Of a stretch of DNA of 64,000 nucleotides, positions 27,161-35,486 are shown one piece after another. The notes under the pieces are model-generated. The model searched no databases. It saw only the letters and a program-made list of their open reading frames with translations, and was not told the origin of the DNA. Origin of the DNA: Prevotella sp. 10(H) (GTDB lineage Bacteria; Bacteroidota; Bacteroidia; Bacteroidales; Dysgonomonadaceae). Location of the stretch: assembly GCF_000711235.1 (NCBI RefSeq), contig NZ_JOMI01000001.1, positions 620,001-684,000 of the forward strand, given 5' to 3'. The position numbers and the translations under genes were made by a program. Numbering within the stretch: position 1 is the stretch's first letter; every line of letters begins with the position of its first letter.

Positions 27161-27512
27161 TTATATACAAAAAGCCTTAAGATATAATAATAAATTGATA
27201 TTTTTTATTTGAGGTTTATCACAATTAATACAGATAAATTAACTAATTGCGAAAGAGAATATTTCAAAGAAGAGCCTTTCTAGAAAGGGATTACAAACAT
27301 AAAACAAAGATTTAATATTTACAATTCTTTATCGTTAAGATACAATTTCTTAAAGTTAAAAAATACTTCTTGTTTTGTGTATGATTTATATAGATAATTG
27401 AATGTTTATGGCTATAAAAACGGTAATTACAATTTAGGCACTCTAAAAACACAGAATTTGCGTGAAATTAAGCCTAATATTTTATTAAAATCGCATTCAA
27501 GAAGGTCTTTAA

Positions 27513-27533
27513 GTTCCAACTCTGCCTGGGACT
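27513..27533 (+). other. Second tRNA 3'-end relic, inverted relative to the first
   Basis: The 17-base core CAACTCTGCCTGGGACT at 27517-27533 is the exact inverted counterpart of 27127-27143. It lacks the T-stem 5' strand. The two copies face each other 373 bp apart. Confidence 0.6.
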
Positions 27534-27713
27534 AAAACTTAATATTCCTATAATGTGATGGAAGTCAGCATATTACAAAAATACAAGATTATCTCTAAAA
27601 ACAAAAATTACTTACGGATTCTTAATCTTTAATTATTTCTACATATATTAAATCAATTTACAGTTGAACTTTGCTTTAAATAATGCTTAAGCCTTTTCTT
27701 ATATAAGCTTTAT

Positions 27714-28004
27714 TTATCGCCAAGCTTCTATGTATGCCTTGTCCAGCATCTCCATAATGTCCGATTCCCTATATAATATCTTTCCACCCCAGAAGATATA
27801 AGAAATGTATCCGTTTGTCCTGTATTCCTGTAGGGTACGGTTACATACATGTAATAACTTTGATAGTTGCTTATCTGTTATATACCGTTCACCATTCAAT
27901 ATAGGAACATAACCATCAAACAAAGCCTGTAAATCAGCTGATACCTTTTCCAAGGATTCTACCATTGAAGCTATTTCCTGATCATTCTTCTCTAATAATA
28001 TCAT
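27714..28004 (-). CDS. Small helix-turn-helix protein (MerR/HTH_17-type), mobile-element associated
   Basis: 96 residues, ATG at 28004. An N-terminal coiled segment, then an HTH_17-like winged helix: RYITDKQLSKLLHVCNRTLQ, EYRTNGYISYIFWGGKILYR, ESDIMEMLDKAY. Pairs of such proteins are common next to integration modules in Bacteroidetes, where they act as excisionase or repressor-like factors. It overlaps the upstream paralogue by 4 bases (ATGA), implying coupled translation. Confidence 0.75.
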   Translation of the reverse strand: MILLEKNDQEIASMVESLEKVSADLQALFDGYVPILNGERYITDKQLSKLLHVCNRTLQEYRTNGYISYIFWGGKILYRESDIMEMLDKAYIEAWR

Positions 28005-28300
28005 AATACTATATTTTGTGTTTTAAATTTGTAGTTTTCTTCTAACAACTTTTCTACATCAGTTCCCCTGTAGAATATCTTACGGTCCAATTGACTGTAA
28101 CCGATCCTTCCCGTTTCACGGTATGTCTGTAAAGTCCTTGTCTTTATATTAAGGATGTGACAAACCTCTTCACTGCTTAACCATGAGTAAAGGTTTTTCT
28201 TACCGTATTTCTGTTTCATCGATTCTGTTTGTTGCTTCAGCATCTTTACCCGTTTTTGAATATCTTCAAAGGAACGATTGTCTATTATTATTTTTTCCAT
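28001..28300 (-). CDS. Small helix-turn-helix protein (HTH_17-type), paralogue of the next gene
   Basis: 99 residues, ATG at 28300. Coiled N-terminus (residues 10-35), then WLSSEEVCHILNIKTRTLQT, YRETGRIGYSQLDRKIFYRG and TDVEKLLEENY, the MerR-like HTH_17 fold. First gene of a two-gene unit. Upstream, at 28380-28416, lie four TGTCCGC repeats with 10-bp period that may be its operator or a recombination-directionality-factor site. An excisionase-like or regulatory role is inferred. Confidence 0.75.
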   Translation of the reverse strand: MEKIIIDNRSFEDIQKRVKMLKQQTESMKQKYGKKNLYSWLSSEEVCHILNIKTRTLQTYRETGRIGYSQLDRKIFYRGTDVEKLLEENYKFKTQNIVL

Positions 28301-28379
28301 ATTTAAATTTTTAAATGATTAATTTATTTATCTCAAAGATATACTATATTTGTTCTAAATAATTTGATTTACAATTACT

Positions 28380-28420
28380 TGTCCGCAACTGTCCGCTTAT
28401 GTCCGCAACTGTCCGCTTAA
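28380..28420. repeat. Four phased TGTCCGC repeats (two 20-bp tandem units)
   Basis: The 20-bp unit GTCCGCAACTGTCCGCTTAt occurs twice in tandem. The heptamer TGTCCGC starts at 28380, 28390, 28400 and 28410, placing all copies on one face of the helix. It lies 80 bp upstream of the HTH pair. This geometry suggests cooperative protein binding. Confidence 0.7.
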
Positions 28421-28813
28421 CATAATATGTCTTGTCCTAAAATAGGTTGACAATCAAAAGTGTAAACTAATGGACGAACAAATTAGGACATAGTACCCTC
28501 AATTTGGGACATTTTTGTTGGGAGTATAGATGTATGTATGGATAAGTGCGTCCTGTTTTATGAAGAATTGATTCATCCGAAAGACAGAATGTTAGCTGTG
28601 AAATCTTTTTTTGAGCTAAGACTTTAAGCCGGAAGGAGTATATAAATTATACGGATGTTTTTTCTGCTACTGCTAGCAGGTTTTAAGAAAGAAAGGCGGT
28701 TGGATAGGAAATACGGGAAGAAAACCAATACGGGAACACAACAGCGTATGGGCTTATAAAATAATTTGAATAATCATTTTATGCTTTCTGAAAACTATCG
28801 ATTAGATAAATCA
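28421..28813. other. Intergenic stretch with degraded insertion-like sequence
   Basis: No supported gene. TGTCCTAA (about 28433) and TTAGGACA (about 28484) form a short inverted pair, and a 29-codon open frame (ATG near 28538) and other fragments have stops throughout. It reads like the worn remains of an inserted element, but I cannot name it. Confidence 0.35.
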
Positions 28814-28880
28814 TGAGCCTTAAAACAAAAAACAATGAGCCTGTCAACGAAGACTGATTTCAGAACTATACTTATCTTTG
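28814..28880 (+). promoter_or_regulatory. Regulon promoter 1: two TGAGCCT boxes plus -7 box, araC-type gene
   Basis: Boxes at 28814 (TGAGCCTTAAAACAAA) and 28836 (TGAGCCTGTCAACGAA), 22 bp apart; -7 box TATCTTTG at 28873-28880, 37 bp after the start of the proximal box. Geometry identical to four other promoters in the island. Its place in front of the regulator gene suggests autoregulation. Confidence 0.75.
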
Positions 28881-28896
28881 TAAAAACAAGAACAAT

Positions 28897-29727
28897 ATGG
28901 AACAAACCAACCAATCAGGAACAATAGGATATTCAGGAATATTTCTTTCCTGTTTCCACGATTATAATAGCAAATGTGTTCATGCTACACCGGATCATAC
29001 ACTCGTTTATCTTTATTCCGGTCAGCAAGTAGTAGAACATGATGGACAGCAAACCATCATCCATCCGGGAGAATGTGCCTTCATACGCCGCGACCACCGG
29101 ATTTTAATGTATAAGAATAGCGTCGAAGGACAGCAATACAAGGGAATATCACTGACCTTCAAACGGGGAGTACTCCGTGAATTCTATAATAGAATGAACA
29201 AGAATGAAATTCCACAGAACCTAGAAATTCCCAAAGATTCATTTTTCAGGATTGAAGCCCGTCCCGATATAGCAAGTCTGTTTCAGTCACTAACGCCTTA
29301 TTTCGATTCAGATGTAAAACCTACGGAAGATATAGTGAATCTCAAATTACAGGAAGGTATTTACACCTTACTAAATACGAACAAGATATTTTATCCCATA
29401 CTGTTCGACTTTACATCCACATGGAAAGTAGATATAATCGACTTTTTGAATGAAAACTATATGTACGACCTCACAATGGAGGAAATAGCATCCTATACAG
29501 GCCGCAGCCTTGCGACTTTTAAACGTGATTTTGCTAAGATAAGTGATGTTACCCCGCAAAAATGGCTTATCAACAAACGCCTACAAGTGGCACACGAAAA
29601 ACTGACAAATGGAAATATGAAAATAAGCGATGTATATGTCGATGTAGGCTTCAAAAACCTCTCCCATTTTTATGCTGCTTATAAAAAGCAGTTCGGATAT
29701 TCGCCCGCCGGCAAACATTTAACATAA
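28897..29727 (+). CDS. AraC-family transcriptional regulator, candidate master regulator of the island
   Basis: 276 residues, ATG at 28897. An N-terminal cupin-like sensor domain (about 15-165; VYLYSGQQVVEHDGQQTIIH, PGECAFIRRDH) is followed by the double HTH (about 180-275: YDLTMEEIASYTGRSLATFK, RDFAKISDVTPQKWLINKRL, ISDVYVDVGFKNLSHFYAAY, KKQFGYSP). AraC proteins bind direct repeats about two helical turns apart, as in the 22-bp-spaced boxes in front of this gene and four other units. That makes this the best candidate activator; the match of protein to site is inference, since two other AraC genes lie in the island. A DNA-binding-less paralogue follows at 29847. Confidence 0.9.
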   Translation: MEQTNQSGTIGYSGIFLSCFHDYNSKCVHATPDHTLVYLYSGQQVVEHDGQQTIIHPGECAFIRRDHRILMYKNSVEGQQYKGISLTFKRGVLREFYNRMNKNEIPQNLEIPKDSFFRIEARPDIASLFQSLTPYFDSDVKPTEDIVNLKLQEGIYTLLNTNKIFYPILFDFTSTWKVDIIDFLNENYMYDLTMEEIASYTGRSLATFKRDFAKISDVTPQKWLINKRLQVAHEKLTNGNMKISDVYVDVGFKNLSHFYAAYKKQFGYSPAGKHLT

Positions 29728-29738
29728 CAAACAATCAT

Positions 29739-29805
29739 TGTACCTCACAACAAATAAAATTGAGCCTTGTAGCGAAGAAGCTATGAGGCTTTACTTTTAA
29801 TTTTG
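29739..29805 (+). promoter_or_regulatory. Regulon promoter 2: two TGAGCCT-type boxes plus -7 box
   Basis: Boxes at 29739 (TGTACCTCACAACAAA, the most divergent) and 29761 (TGAGCCTTGTAGCGAA), 22 bp apart; -7 box TAATTTTG at 29798-29805, 37 bp after the proximal box start. The proximal box also forms an imperfect hairpin with GCTATGAGGCT at 29780-29790. Confidence 0.7.
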
Positions 29806-29846
29806 CATTATAAATAATTCTGCAATATCAATGATTACATCTTCTA

Positions 29847-30425
29847 ATGAAAACAGATAATTACAATTCCGCAGCAAATTATTCCGATATATATTTCGAT
29901 TATATATTGCAGAATGGATGCGAAGTTTTTACACGCACAAACACTGAAGCCGTTATTTTCTTTGTCTACTCAGGGCGATTAGATATTTGCTGTTCTCAGG
30001 AAAAGATTTCCCTGACTAAAGGGCAATATGCATTTATCAAGCATGATGTGGTAACTACAATCAATAAAAACGATTGTGGTAATGATAAATTCTGCTGTGC
30101 GTATATGGGCTTCAGTAAAAAATACCTGTTTCAACTGTATCGGGCTATGGATGGAAAGTATAGTTTGTTCTCTGAAAATCGATTTTCTCATGCGCTTATC
30201 AAACTTCCATATACACCCTGTTTGCAAAGCTTATACATATCGTTAATACCCTACCTTGAATATGGGGTCAGACCTTCTATGCATATTATGGAACTGAAAA
30301 GACAAGAAGGTATTTACAGCCTTATATTAACCGATGAACGTTTTTATCCCTGTCTTTTTGATTTTACAGACACTTTCAAAAAAGAATTACCCATTAATTA
30401 TATAAATAAATCACTAAATAATTAA
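29847..30425 (+). CDS. AraC-type sensor domain without DNA-binding domain
   Basis: 192 residues, ATG at 29847. It aligns with the N-terminal domain of the AraC regulator just upstream: FFVYSGRLDICCSQEKISLT against VYLYSGQQVVEHD, GQYAFIKHDVV against GECAFIRRDH, and LKRQEGIYSLILTDERFYPC then LFDFTDTF against LKLQEGIYTLLNTNKIFYPI then LFDFTSTW. It stops 16 residues later, just where the HTH region would begin; no HTH sequence follows before the next gene. A stand-alone sensor could form inactive heterodimers or relay a ligand signal. The normal stop and the 4-bp gap to the next gene argue for a real gene product, not decay, though loss of the HTH by deletion is possible. Confidence 0.78.
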   Translation: MKTDNYNSAANYSDIYFDYILQNGCEVFTRTNTEAVIFFVYSGRLDICCSQEKISLTKGQYAFIKHDVVTTINKNDCGNDKFCCAYMGFSKKYLFQLYRAMDGKYSLFSENRFSHALIKLPYTPCLQSLYISLIPYLEYGVRPSMHIMELKRQEGIYSLILTDERFYPCLFDFTDTFKKELPINYINKSLNN

Positions 30426-30429
30426 CAAT

Positions 30430-31149
30430 ATGAAGCCAAAAGTTATTTGTCACATGATGAGTTCCGTAGACGGCAGATTGGTTGCTGACCGTTGGAGTGC
30501 ACCTTTTGACGGGACCGATCAGAACGAACTTTATGAACCCTATTACGAAATCGGTAAAGAATTAAAAGCACGGGCCTGGATGATTGGTAACAACACTATA
30601 CAGATTGATAATGGTGTTGAAATTTTCGATTACCGGAAATATCAACCTGCTAAAGAGTTCAAAACATATACGGGAAAGCGTGAAACAGAAAATACCTGTA
30701 TCATATTCGACTCAAAAGGAAAAATTATTTATCCCACCGATAATATCAATGGAGATAATGTTATAACAGTACTCGGCGAAACCGTGTCGGAAGAATACCT
30801 GTCTCTCCTCCGCGAAAGAGGAATCTCATACATTTTTGCGGGCAAAGATGGTTATGACCTCGATAAAGCGCTCGAAACATTAAACATGGAATTCGGTTAC
30901 GAAAAATTATTACTTGATGGCGGTGGCGTATTGAACGGTAAATTTCTCAAAGCCGGACTGTTGGACGAATTAAGTCTGCTCATTTACCCCGGCGTAGACG
31001 GATTATCGGGCGCATCGTCTATTATTGAATACAAGGGAGAGACTGATGAACTGCCTGCCAAAGGTCAATCATTAGAATTGCTATCCATGAAACCCCTTGC
31101 TTATGGTATCGTTTGCTTACATTACAAATTCCATAAATTAAGTAAGTAG
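30430..31149 (+). CDS. RibD C-terminal/dihydrofolate-reductase-like NADPH reductase
   Basis: 239 residues, ATG at 30430, 4 bp after the sensor gene. Fold markers of the RibD reductase/DHFR superfamily: ICHMMSSVDGRLVADRW (N-terminal strand and substrate loop), ARAWMIGNNTIQIDNG, NVITVLGETVSEEYLSLLRE, KLLLDGGGVLNGKFLKAGLL and DELSLLIYPGV. No deaminase domain, so it is not complete RibD. It may reduce a pteridine, pyrimidine or other carbonyl with NADPH. In this island of aldo/keto and flavin reductases, a general reductase role is likely; the substrate is unknown. Confidence 0.85.
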   Translation: MKPKVICHMMSSVDGRLVADRWSAPFDGTDQNELYEPYYEIGKELKARAWMIGNNTIQIDNGVEIFDYRKYQPAKEFKTYTGKRETENTCIIFDSKGKIIYPTDNINGDNVITVLGETVSEEYLSLLRERGISYIFAGKDGYDLDKALETLNMEFGYEKLLLDGGGVLNGKFLKAGLLDELSLLIYPGVDGLSGASSIIEYKGETDELPAKGQSLELLSMKPLAYGIVCLHYKFHKLSK

Positions 31150-31263
31150 TAATCATACAAATAAAAAATAACAATACATTATAACAATTAATGCTCAAGG
31201 TGATAGTAAATTCTATCACCTTTTTTATTATTTCAAAACAAACCGAATACAATAAAAAACTCA

Positions 31264-31330
31264 TGAGCCTGATAACAAATGTATTTGAGCCTGATAACGA
31301 AAACGATAAGATAGATGCTGTGTAATTTTG
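31264..31330 (+). promoter_or_regulatory. Regulon promoter 3: two TGAGCCT boxes plus -7 box
   Basis: Boxes at 31264 (TGAGCCTGATAACAAA) and 31286 (TGAGCCTGATAACGAA), the closest pair to consensus; -7 box TAATTTTG at 31323-31330, 37 bp after the proximal box start. It drives the hydrolase gene at 31400. Confidence 0.78.
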
Positions 31331-31399
31331 TAGTGATGAATTCAATCAATCAGTTGGCACCTAAAATAAATAAATTAATCAAATAAATAAGAATAGAAA

Positions 31400-32323
31400 A
31401 TGAGTACTAAACAAAAAGTTTTTTTTAATAACAACATATTAAAAATGGCGGGTGAAATTCATTTCCCAGCCGATTTCGATCCTCATAAGAAATACCCCAG
31501 CGTAATTGTTTCACACCCCGGCAACGGAGTGAAAGAACAAGTTGCCGGACTGTATGCAGGTAAACTTGCCGATAACGGTTTCATCGGATTTGCTTTTGAT
31601 GCCTCTTATCAGGGCGAAAGCGAAGGAATGCCCCGCTATCTGGACGATCCTTTCAACCGGGTTGAAGACATACGCTGCGCAGTCGATTATCTGGTTACAC
31701 TGCCTTATATCGATGAAGACCGTATCGGAGCAATGGGTATCTGTGCCGGAGGAGGATATGCCATTGCAGCCACACAAACCGAACTGCGTATACAAGCAGT
31801 AGCCGGAATCAGCACATGGGATGTAGGCGACAGCCAGCGCAACGGATTTGCCCTCCGATGGACAGATGAACAAAAGAAACAAATACTTTTGGATGTTGCC
31901 GCACAACGCACTCGTGAAGCCAGAGGAGTAGAACCCCTTCTGGTAGGATATGTACCTAACTCGCCTGAAGAATTTACCGAAGACACTCCGGTGATACAAA
32001 AAGAAGCCTATGAGTATTATTGCACACCGAGAGCATCGCATCCGAATTCCCATAATAAATTCTTGTTTACCTGCAACGACCGCTTTATCTCATTCGATGC
32101 CTTTGCACACATAGAAACCATTGCTCCACGTCCGCTATTGTTGATTATCGGTAGCGAAGCCGATACCATCTATTTCACCGATACAGCCTACGAAAAAGCC
32201 AATGAGCCGAAAGAAGTTTATACTATTCACGGAGCAACCCACGTAGATTTATACGATAAATCACCTTATGTGGAACAGGTAACTGAAAAACTGACGGATT
32301 TCTTTACGAAAGCCCTACAATAA
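31400..32323 (+). CDS. Dienelactone-hydrolase-like alpha/beta hydrolase with cysteine nucleophile
   Basis: 307 residues, ATG at 31400; no signal peptide, so cytoplasmic. Alpha/beta fold with nucleophile elbow RIGAMGICAGGGYA. The usual GxSxG reads G-I-C-A-G with Cys115, as in dienelactone hydrolases. Acid and base candidates lie in LLIIGSEADTIYF and the C-terminal GATHVDLYDK. The oxyanion region is VSHPGNGVKEQ. A paralogue with the same Cys and the same HVDLYDK end is encoded at 45412 as a lipoprotein. Likely a thiol esterase or lactonase for reactive or xenobiotic carbonyl compounds. First gene of a unit with regulon promoter 3. Confidence 0.87.
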   Translation: MSTKQKVFFNNNILKMAGEIHFPADFDPHKKYPSVIVSHPGNGVKEQVAGLYAGKLADNGFIGFAFDASYQGESEGMPRYLDDPFNRVEDIRCAVDYLVTLPYIDEDRIGAMGICAGGGYAIAATQTELRIQAVAGISTWDVGDSQRNGFALRWTDEQKKQILLDVAAQRTREARGVEPLLVGYVPNSPEEFTEDTPVIQKEAYEYYCTPRASHPNSHNKFLFTCNDRFISFDAFAHIETIAPRPLLLIIGSEADTIYFTDTAYEKANEPKEVYTIHGATHVDLYDKSPYVEQVTEKLTDFFTKALQ

Positions 32324-32344
32324 TAAATATCAAAACATAAAGTC

Positions 32345-33411
32345 ATGAAAAAGTTATCCATATTTTTAATAATGCTGTTGTCTATGACATCCGTTACCGG
32401 ACTCAGTTCGTGTAGCAACGATGATGACGACAATCCCGAAACGGAACTTCCTCCGTATATGGAAGAAAAAGTGCCTGTTATCGTCGGCTCACAGACCTTT
32501 ACACTCTCAGTTTTCGATACTCCCGCAGGAAGGGCATTTAAAGCGCTTCTTCCTCTGACAATATCTATGGAGGATGTAAACAGCAATGAGAAGTTTTACC
32601 GGTTACCGCAAGGTCTTCCACAGTCGGCTGCCAACCCCGGTACTATTCGTACGGGAGATTTGAACCTATATGGCTCGGCCTGGTCTTTTTCTATAAGACT
32701 TTTCCGACTTCGTACAGCTATACACGCATCGGAACGATTGATAATCCTTCCTCCCTTCAATCGGCAGTTGGTTCCGGCACTGTAACTATTACTTTCGGTG
32801 AAATAACACCCGAACCTCAAAATGCAACCCTGACCTATAATATCAACGGTGCTGAAAACGGTTCAGCACCGGCACCGGTAACCGATAAAGCCGGAGTTGT
32901 AATCACTTTGAACGACGGGAGCGGATTAAGCCGTACCGGTCATACTTTTGCAGGCTGGAATACACAACCTAATGGCACCGGAACCGATTATGCAGCCGGA
33001 AGCAACTATACACTGACTGGCAATAGTATTCTATATGCCAAATGGAATCCGCTAGTAGATAGCAATACGATGAGAGTAACCGTAGGTTCAAATACATTCA
33101 ATGTATCATTAGCTTCCAATCCGACGGCTACTGCTTTCAAAACATTATTGCCTATGACGATAAATATGTCCGAACTGAATGGGAATGAGAAATATTACGG
33201 ACTTCCACAATCCTTACCGACCAATGCGTCTAATCCCGGAACGATACAGAATGGCGATCTGATGCTGTACGGATCGACAACATTGGTACTATTTTACAAA
33301 ACATTTTCTACATCGTATAGCTATACCCGCATCGGCAGCGTAGATAATCCGTCAGGATTACAAAGCGCACTGGGAGGTGGCAGCGTTACGGTAATATTTG
33401 AGCTGATATAA
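32345..33411 (+). pseudogene. Two-domain cyclophilin-like lipoprotein with a Listeria-Bacteroides repeat, frameshifted
   Basis: Reading begins at ATG 32345 (signal ending GLSSCSNDDDD, lipoprotein). A first cyclophilin-like domain follows (VGSQTFTLSVFDTPAGRAFK, ALLPLTISM, YRLPQGLP, GTIRTGDLNLYG). At about 32677-32681 the frame breaks. The expected continuation LVFFYKTFPTSYSYTRIGTI is in another frame and stays open to 33411. It encodes the end of domain 1, an InlB/Flg_new-type repeat (GLSRTGHTFAGWNTQPNGTG then YAKW), and a second cyclophilin-like domain (VGSNTFNVSLASNPTATAFK, LMLYGSTTLVLFYKT). Comparing the two domains, the first lacks 1 (or 4) bases at the break. Unbroken, the protein would have about 355 residues. 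Real loss of function or a sequence error are both possible. Confidence 0.75.
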
Positions 33412-33419
33412 AAATAAAT

Positions 33420-34121
33420 ATGCAAAGACGTTCTTTTTTAAAGGGCACATTCATTACAGCAGGAAGTTTATTAGTAGGTGGAGCTGCTGTTTACCGTTAC
33501 CTGACAGGTCAGGAACAACCGGAAGAGAGTAAATACCCTCAGGCAATAGAAAAGATGACAAAAGAAGGAAGCAAGAAAAATGTTCTTGTCCTGATGAGTT
33601 CAGCAACAAGAAAAGGAAATACCGATAATCTGGCGGATGCTTATATCAAAGGTGTTTCTGAAAAGGGATATTCCGTAACCAAAGTCTATCTGGGTAGTAT
33701 GCAGTTAGAAGGCTGCCACGGATGCGGAGCCTGCCAGCATAACAACCACCGTTGCGTTCTCAAAGACGGCATGCAGGATATCTATCCATTGTTTGCGGAA
33801 TGTGATACACTGGTTATGGCGTCGCCCATGCATTTCTGGACCATATCATCACGGCTGAAAGCTTTTATTGAGAGGCTATATGCCATTTCTACGGAAGATA
33901 AATATCCGGAGAAAGAAATGGTATTGTTAATGACATCTGGTGACAATAAAGAAACAACTTTCGATCAGCCTGTACGCTATTTCCACATACTAAGCGAAAT
34001 ATTTGGCAATAAAGAAAAAGGCATGTACTTAGCCGGAGATTGTAAAGGTTGCGAAGAAGAAACACGAAATATTGACGGCAAACACCTGGATAATGCCTAT
34101 AAATTAGGACTTGAATTATAA
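33420..34121 (+). CDS. Tat-exported flavodoxin-fold NAD(P)H-dependent FMN reductase
   Basis: 233 residues, ATG at 33420, 8 bp after the cyclophilin gene. Leader MQRRSFLKGTFITAGSLLVG carries the RRxFLK Tat motif. The body is an NADPH-dependent FMN-reductase/iron-sulfur-flavoprotein type flavodoxin fold: KNVLVLMSSATRKGNTDNLA (FMN phosphate loop), GCHGCGACQHNNHRCVLKDG (Cys cluster as in iron-sulfur flavoproteins), MASPMHFWTISSRLKAFIER. It should act outside the cytoplasm with a pre-bound FMN, reducing quinones or other electrophiles. Last gene of the promoter 3 unit, with a hairpin at 34144. Confidence 0.85.
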   Translation: MQRRSFLKGTFITAGSLLVGGAAVYRYLTGQEQPEESKYPQAIEKMTKEGSKKNVLVLMSSATRKGNTDNLADAYIKGVSEKGYSVTKVYLGSMQLEGCHGCGACQHNNHRCVLKDGMQDIYPLFAECDTLVMASPMHFWTISSRLKAFIERLYAISTEDKYPEKEMVLLMTSGDNKETTFDQPVRYFHILSEIFGNKEKGMYLAGDCKGCEEETRNIDGKHLDNAYKLGLEL

Positions 34122-34143
34122 ATCATATAAACAAGAAAAATAA

Positions 34144-34166
34144 GAAGGCGCTTTTTTAGCGCCTTC
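34144..34166 (+). terminator. Hairpin after the promoter 3 unit
   Basis: Perfect 8-bp stem GAAGGCGC / GCGCCTTC with a 7-base loop, 22 bp beyond the flavoprotein stop. No strong U-tract follows, so termination may be incomplete. Confidence 0.65.
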
Positions 34167-34237
34167 AACAAGTAAAGATCAGTAATAATGGTAGTAAGAA
34201 CCGTAATTTGTCTACAACTTCTTTCTTATACAGTCTC

Positions 34238-34245
34238 TACCTTTG
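34238..34245 (+). promoter_or_regulatory. -7 box of the DUF418 gene
   Basis: TACCTTTG fits TAnnTTTG, 13 bp before the ATG at 34258, implying a nearly leaderless message. No TGAGCCT box lies at the 37-bp position, so this gene is probably outside the shared regulon. Confidence 0.5.
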
Positions 34246-34257
34246 TATTATCATTAA

Positions 34258-35478
34258 ATGACAAATAATAATAAAATAGAAGCACCAAAACCACGGTATA
34301 TCATTCTCGATGCATTAAGAGGATTGGCACTACTGGGTATCTGTCTGGCTAACTTTCCTGAATTTTCATTATACAGTTTTCTGGATATCTCCGTTACCGC
34401 AGCGATGCCTACCGCCGGAATAGACCGGATTGTCCGCTATATGCAATATATTTTCATTGACGGTAAGTTTTATACTGTCTTTTCAATTTTGTTCGGTATC
34501 GGCTTTTCCATTATACTCTCCAATGCCGCACAAAAAGGAACTAGCGGAATGAAAATCTTCTACCGCCGGATGGCTGTTTTATTTCTTATCGGATTGTTTC
34601 ACCTCGTTTTACTCTGGGCAGGAGATATTCTGATACTCTATGCCTTCTTAGGTTTCTTCCTTCCTCTATTCAGAAACGTATCGAACAAAAGAATTTTGCA
34701 ATTTGCCGTACTGTTCCTCGTTTTTCCTCTTCTGATTGATGTAGGTGTACAGTTTCTCGGTTGGAGCCTTGCGGCACCGGCAATACAAGCTACTTCCTAT
34801 TTCCATAATATGTTCGGTATTACAGATGAAACTTTCCCGGTATGGCTTGCCGAAAAACAAACCTACCTCGATGTATTACACTTCAATATTGCTGGCTCTT
34901 TTATCCGTATGCAGGAATTTATAGAAGGCAACCGCGCATTTAAAGTAATGGGATTATTCCTGATCGGACTTTATATCGGACGGAATAAACTATATGCAGA
35001 GATGGATGATAAGCAATTACTTTTAAAGAAAGTCCGTTTCTATGGCTTTCTTATTGGTATCCCAACTACTTTACTTTATGCTTACAGTGCTATGAACGGT
35101 CATCCGTGGAGATTAACAATCCACTCTTTTTTATATACCGTAAGTATATTACCATTATCACTCGGATATATCACCGCTATATGCCTCTGGTATATCTCCC
35201 ATAAAGAAAACAGGATATTTAAAACCTTTGCCGCACCCGGACGTATGGCACTTACTAATTACCTGATGCAATCCGTTTTCGGTATGATTATATTCTATGG
35301 CATAGGTTTTGGGTTTGGTACAACTGTCGGTTTAGTTTATGTCGAACTAATAGCAGCGGGAGTATTTCTTGTACAGATTATATATAGTTTTTTCTGGCTT
35401 CAACACTTGCGCTTCGGCCCTCTGGAATGGGGATGGCGGATGATAACATACGGCAAATGGATGCAACTTATTATATAA
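34258..35478 (+). CDS. DUF418-family multi-pass membrane protein
   Basis: 406 residues, ATG at 34258. About ten membrane helices. N-terminal PRYIILDALRGLALLGICLA (acyltransferase-3-like helix 1), the conserved FSILFGIGFSIIL segment, and the C-terminal DUF418 domain (FKTFAAPGRMALTNYLMQSV, GMIIFYGIGFGFG, FFWLQHLRFGPLEWGWRMIT). Members are related to membrane acyltransferases, but none of their functions is firmly known to me. It sits between two regulon units with its own promoter. Confidence 0.88.
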   Translation: MTNNNKIEAPKPRYIILDALRGLALLGICLANFPEFSLYSFLDISVTAAMPTAGIDRIVRYMQYIFIDGKFYTVFSILFGIGFSIILSNAAQKGTSGMKIFYRRMAVLFLIGLFHLVLLWAGDILILYAFLGFFLPLFRNVSNKRILQFAVLFLVFPLLIDVGVQFLGWSLAAPAIQATSYFHNMFGITDETFPVWLAEKQTYLDVLHFNIAGSFIRMQEFIEGNRAFKVMGLFLIGLYIGRNKLYAEMDDKQLLLKKVRFYGFLIGIPTTLLYAYSAMNGHPWRLTIHSFLYTVSILPLSLGYITAICLWYISHKENRIFKTFAAPGRMALTNYLMQSVFGMIIFYGIGFGFGTTVGLVYVELIAAGVFLVQIIYSFFWLQHLRFGPLEWGWRMITYGKWMQLII

Positions 35479-35486
35479 AAAACGAG

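Larger units (their letters stand above)
26739..27713. other. Gene-poor scar of mobile DNA between IS21 and the HTH genes
   Basis: No gene is supported in this 975-bp AT-rich stretch. It holds short broken coding traces just after the IS, a GTCCCC-rich patch (about 26985-27010), and AAAATGCAGCAAAA at about 27080. The last is the reverse complement of the TTTGCTGCATTTT that sits in front of the integrase stub (about 23886). Two inverted tRNA-3'-end relics follow. Together they look like the remains of element boundaries. Confidence 0.5.

Noticed and set aside
28380-28420. CRISPR array
   Set aside because: The repeat units are 10-20 bp and contiguous, without spacers, and there are no cas genes in the window.
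28538-28627. Small gene of 29 codons near 28538
   Set aside because: No similarity recognised, no promoter, and the surrounding sequence is full of stops like a degraded insertion.
32908-33411. Separate gene starting with TTG at 32908
   Set aside because: It begins in the middle of the repeat domain and continues the frameshifted lipoprotein; there is no signal peptide or promoter.
34201-34260. Sixth member of the TGAGCCT regulon upstream of the DUF418 gene
   Set aside because: The -7 box TACCTTTG is present, but no TGAGCCT-like box lies 37 or 59 bp upstream.
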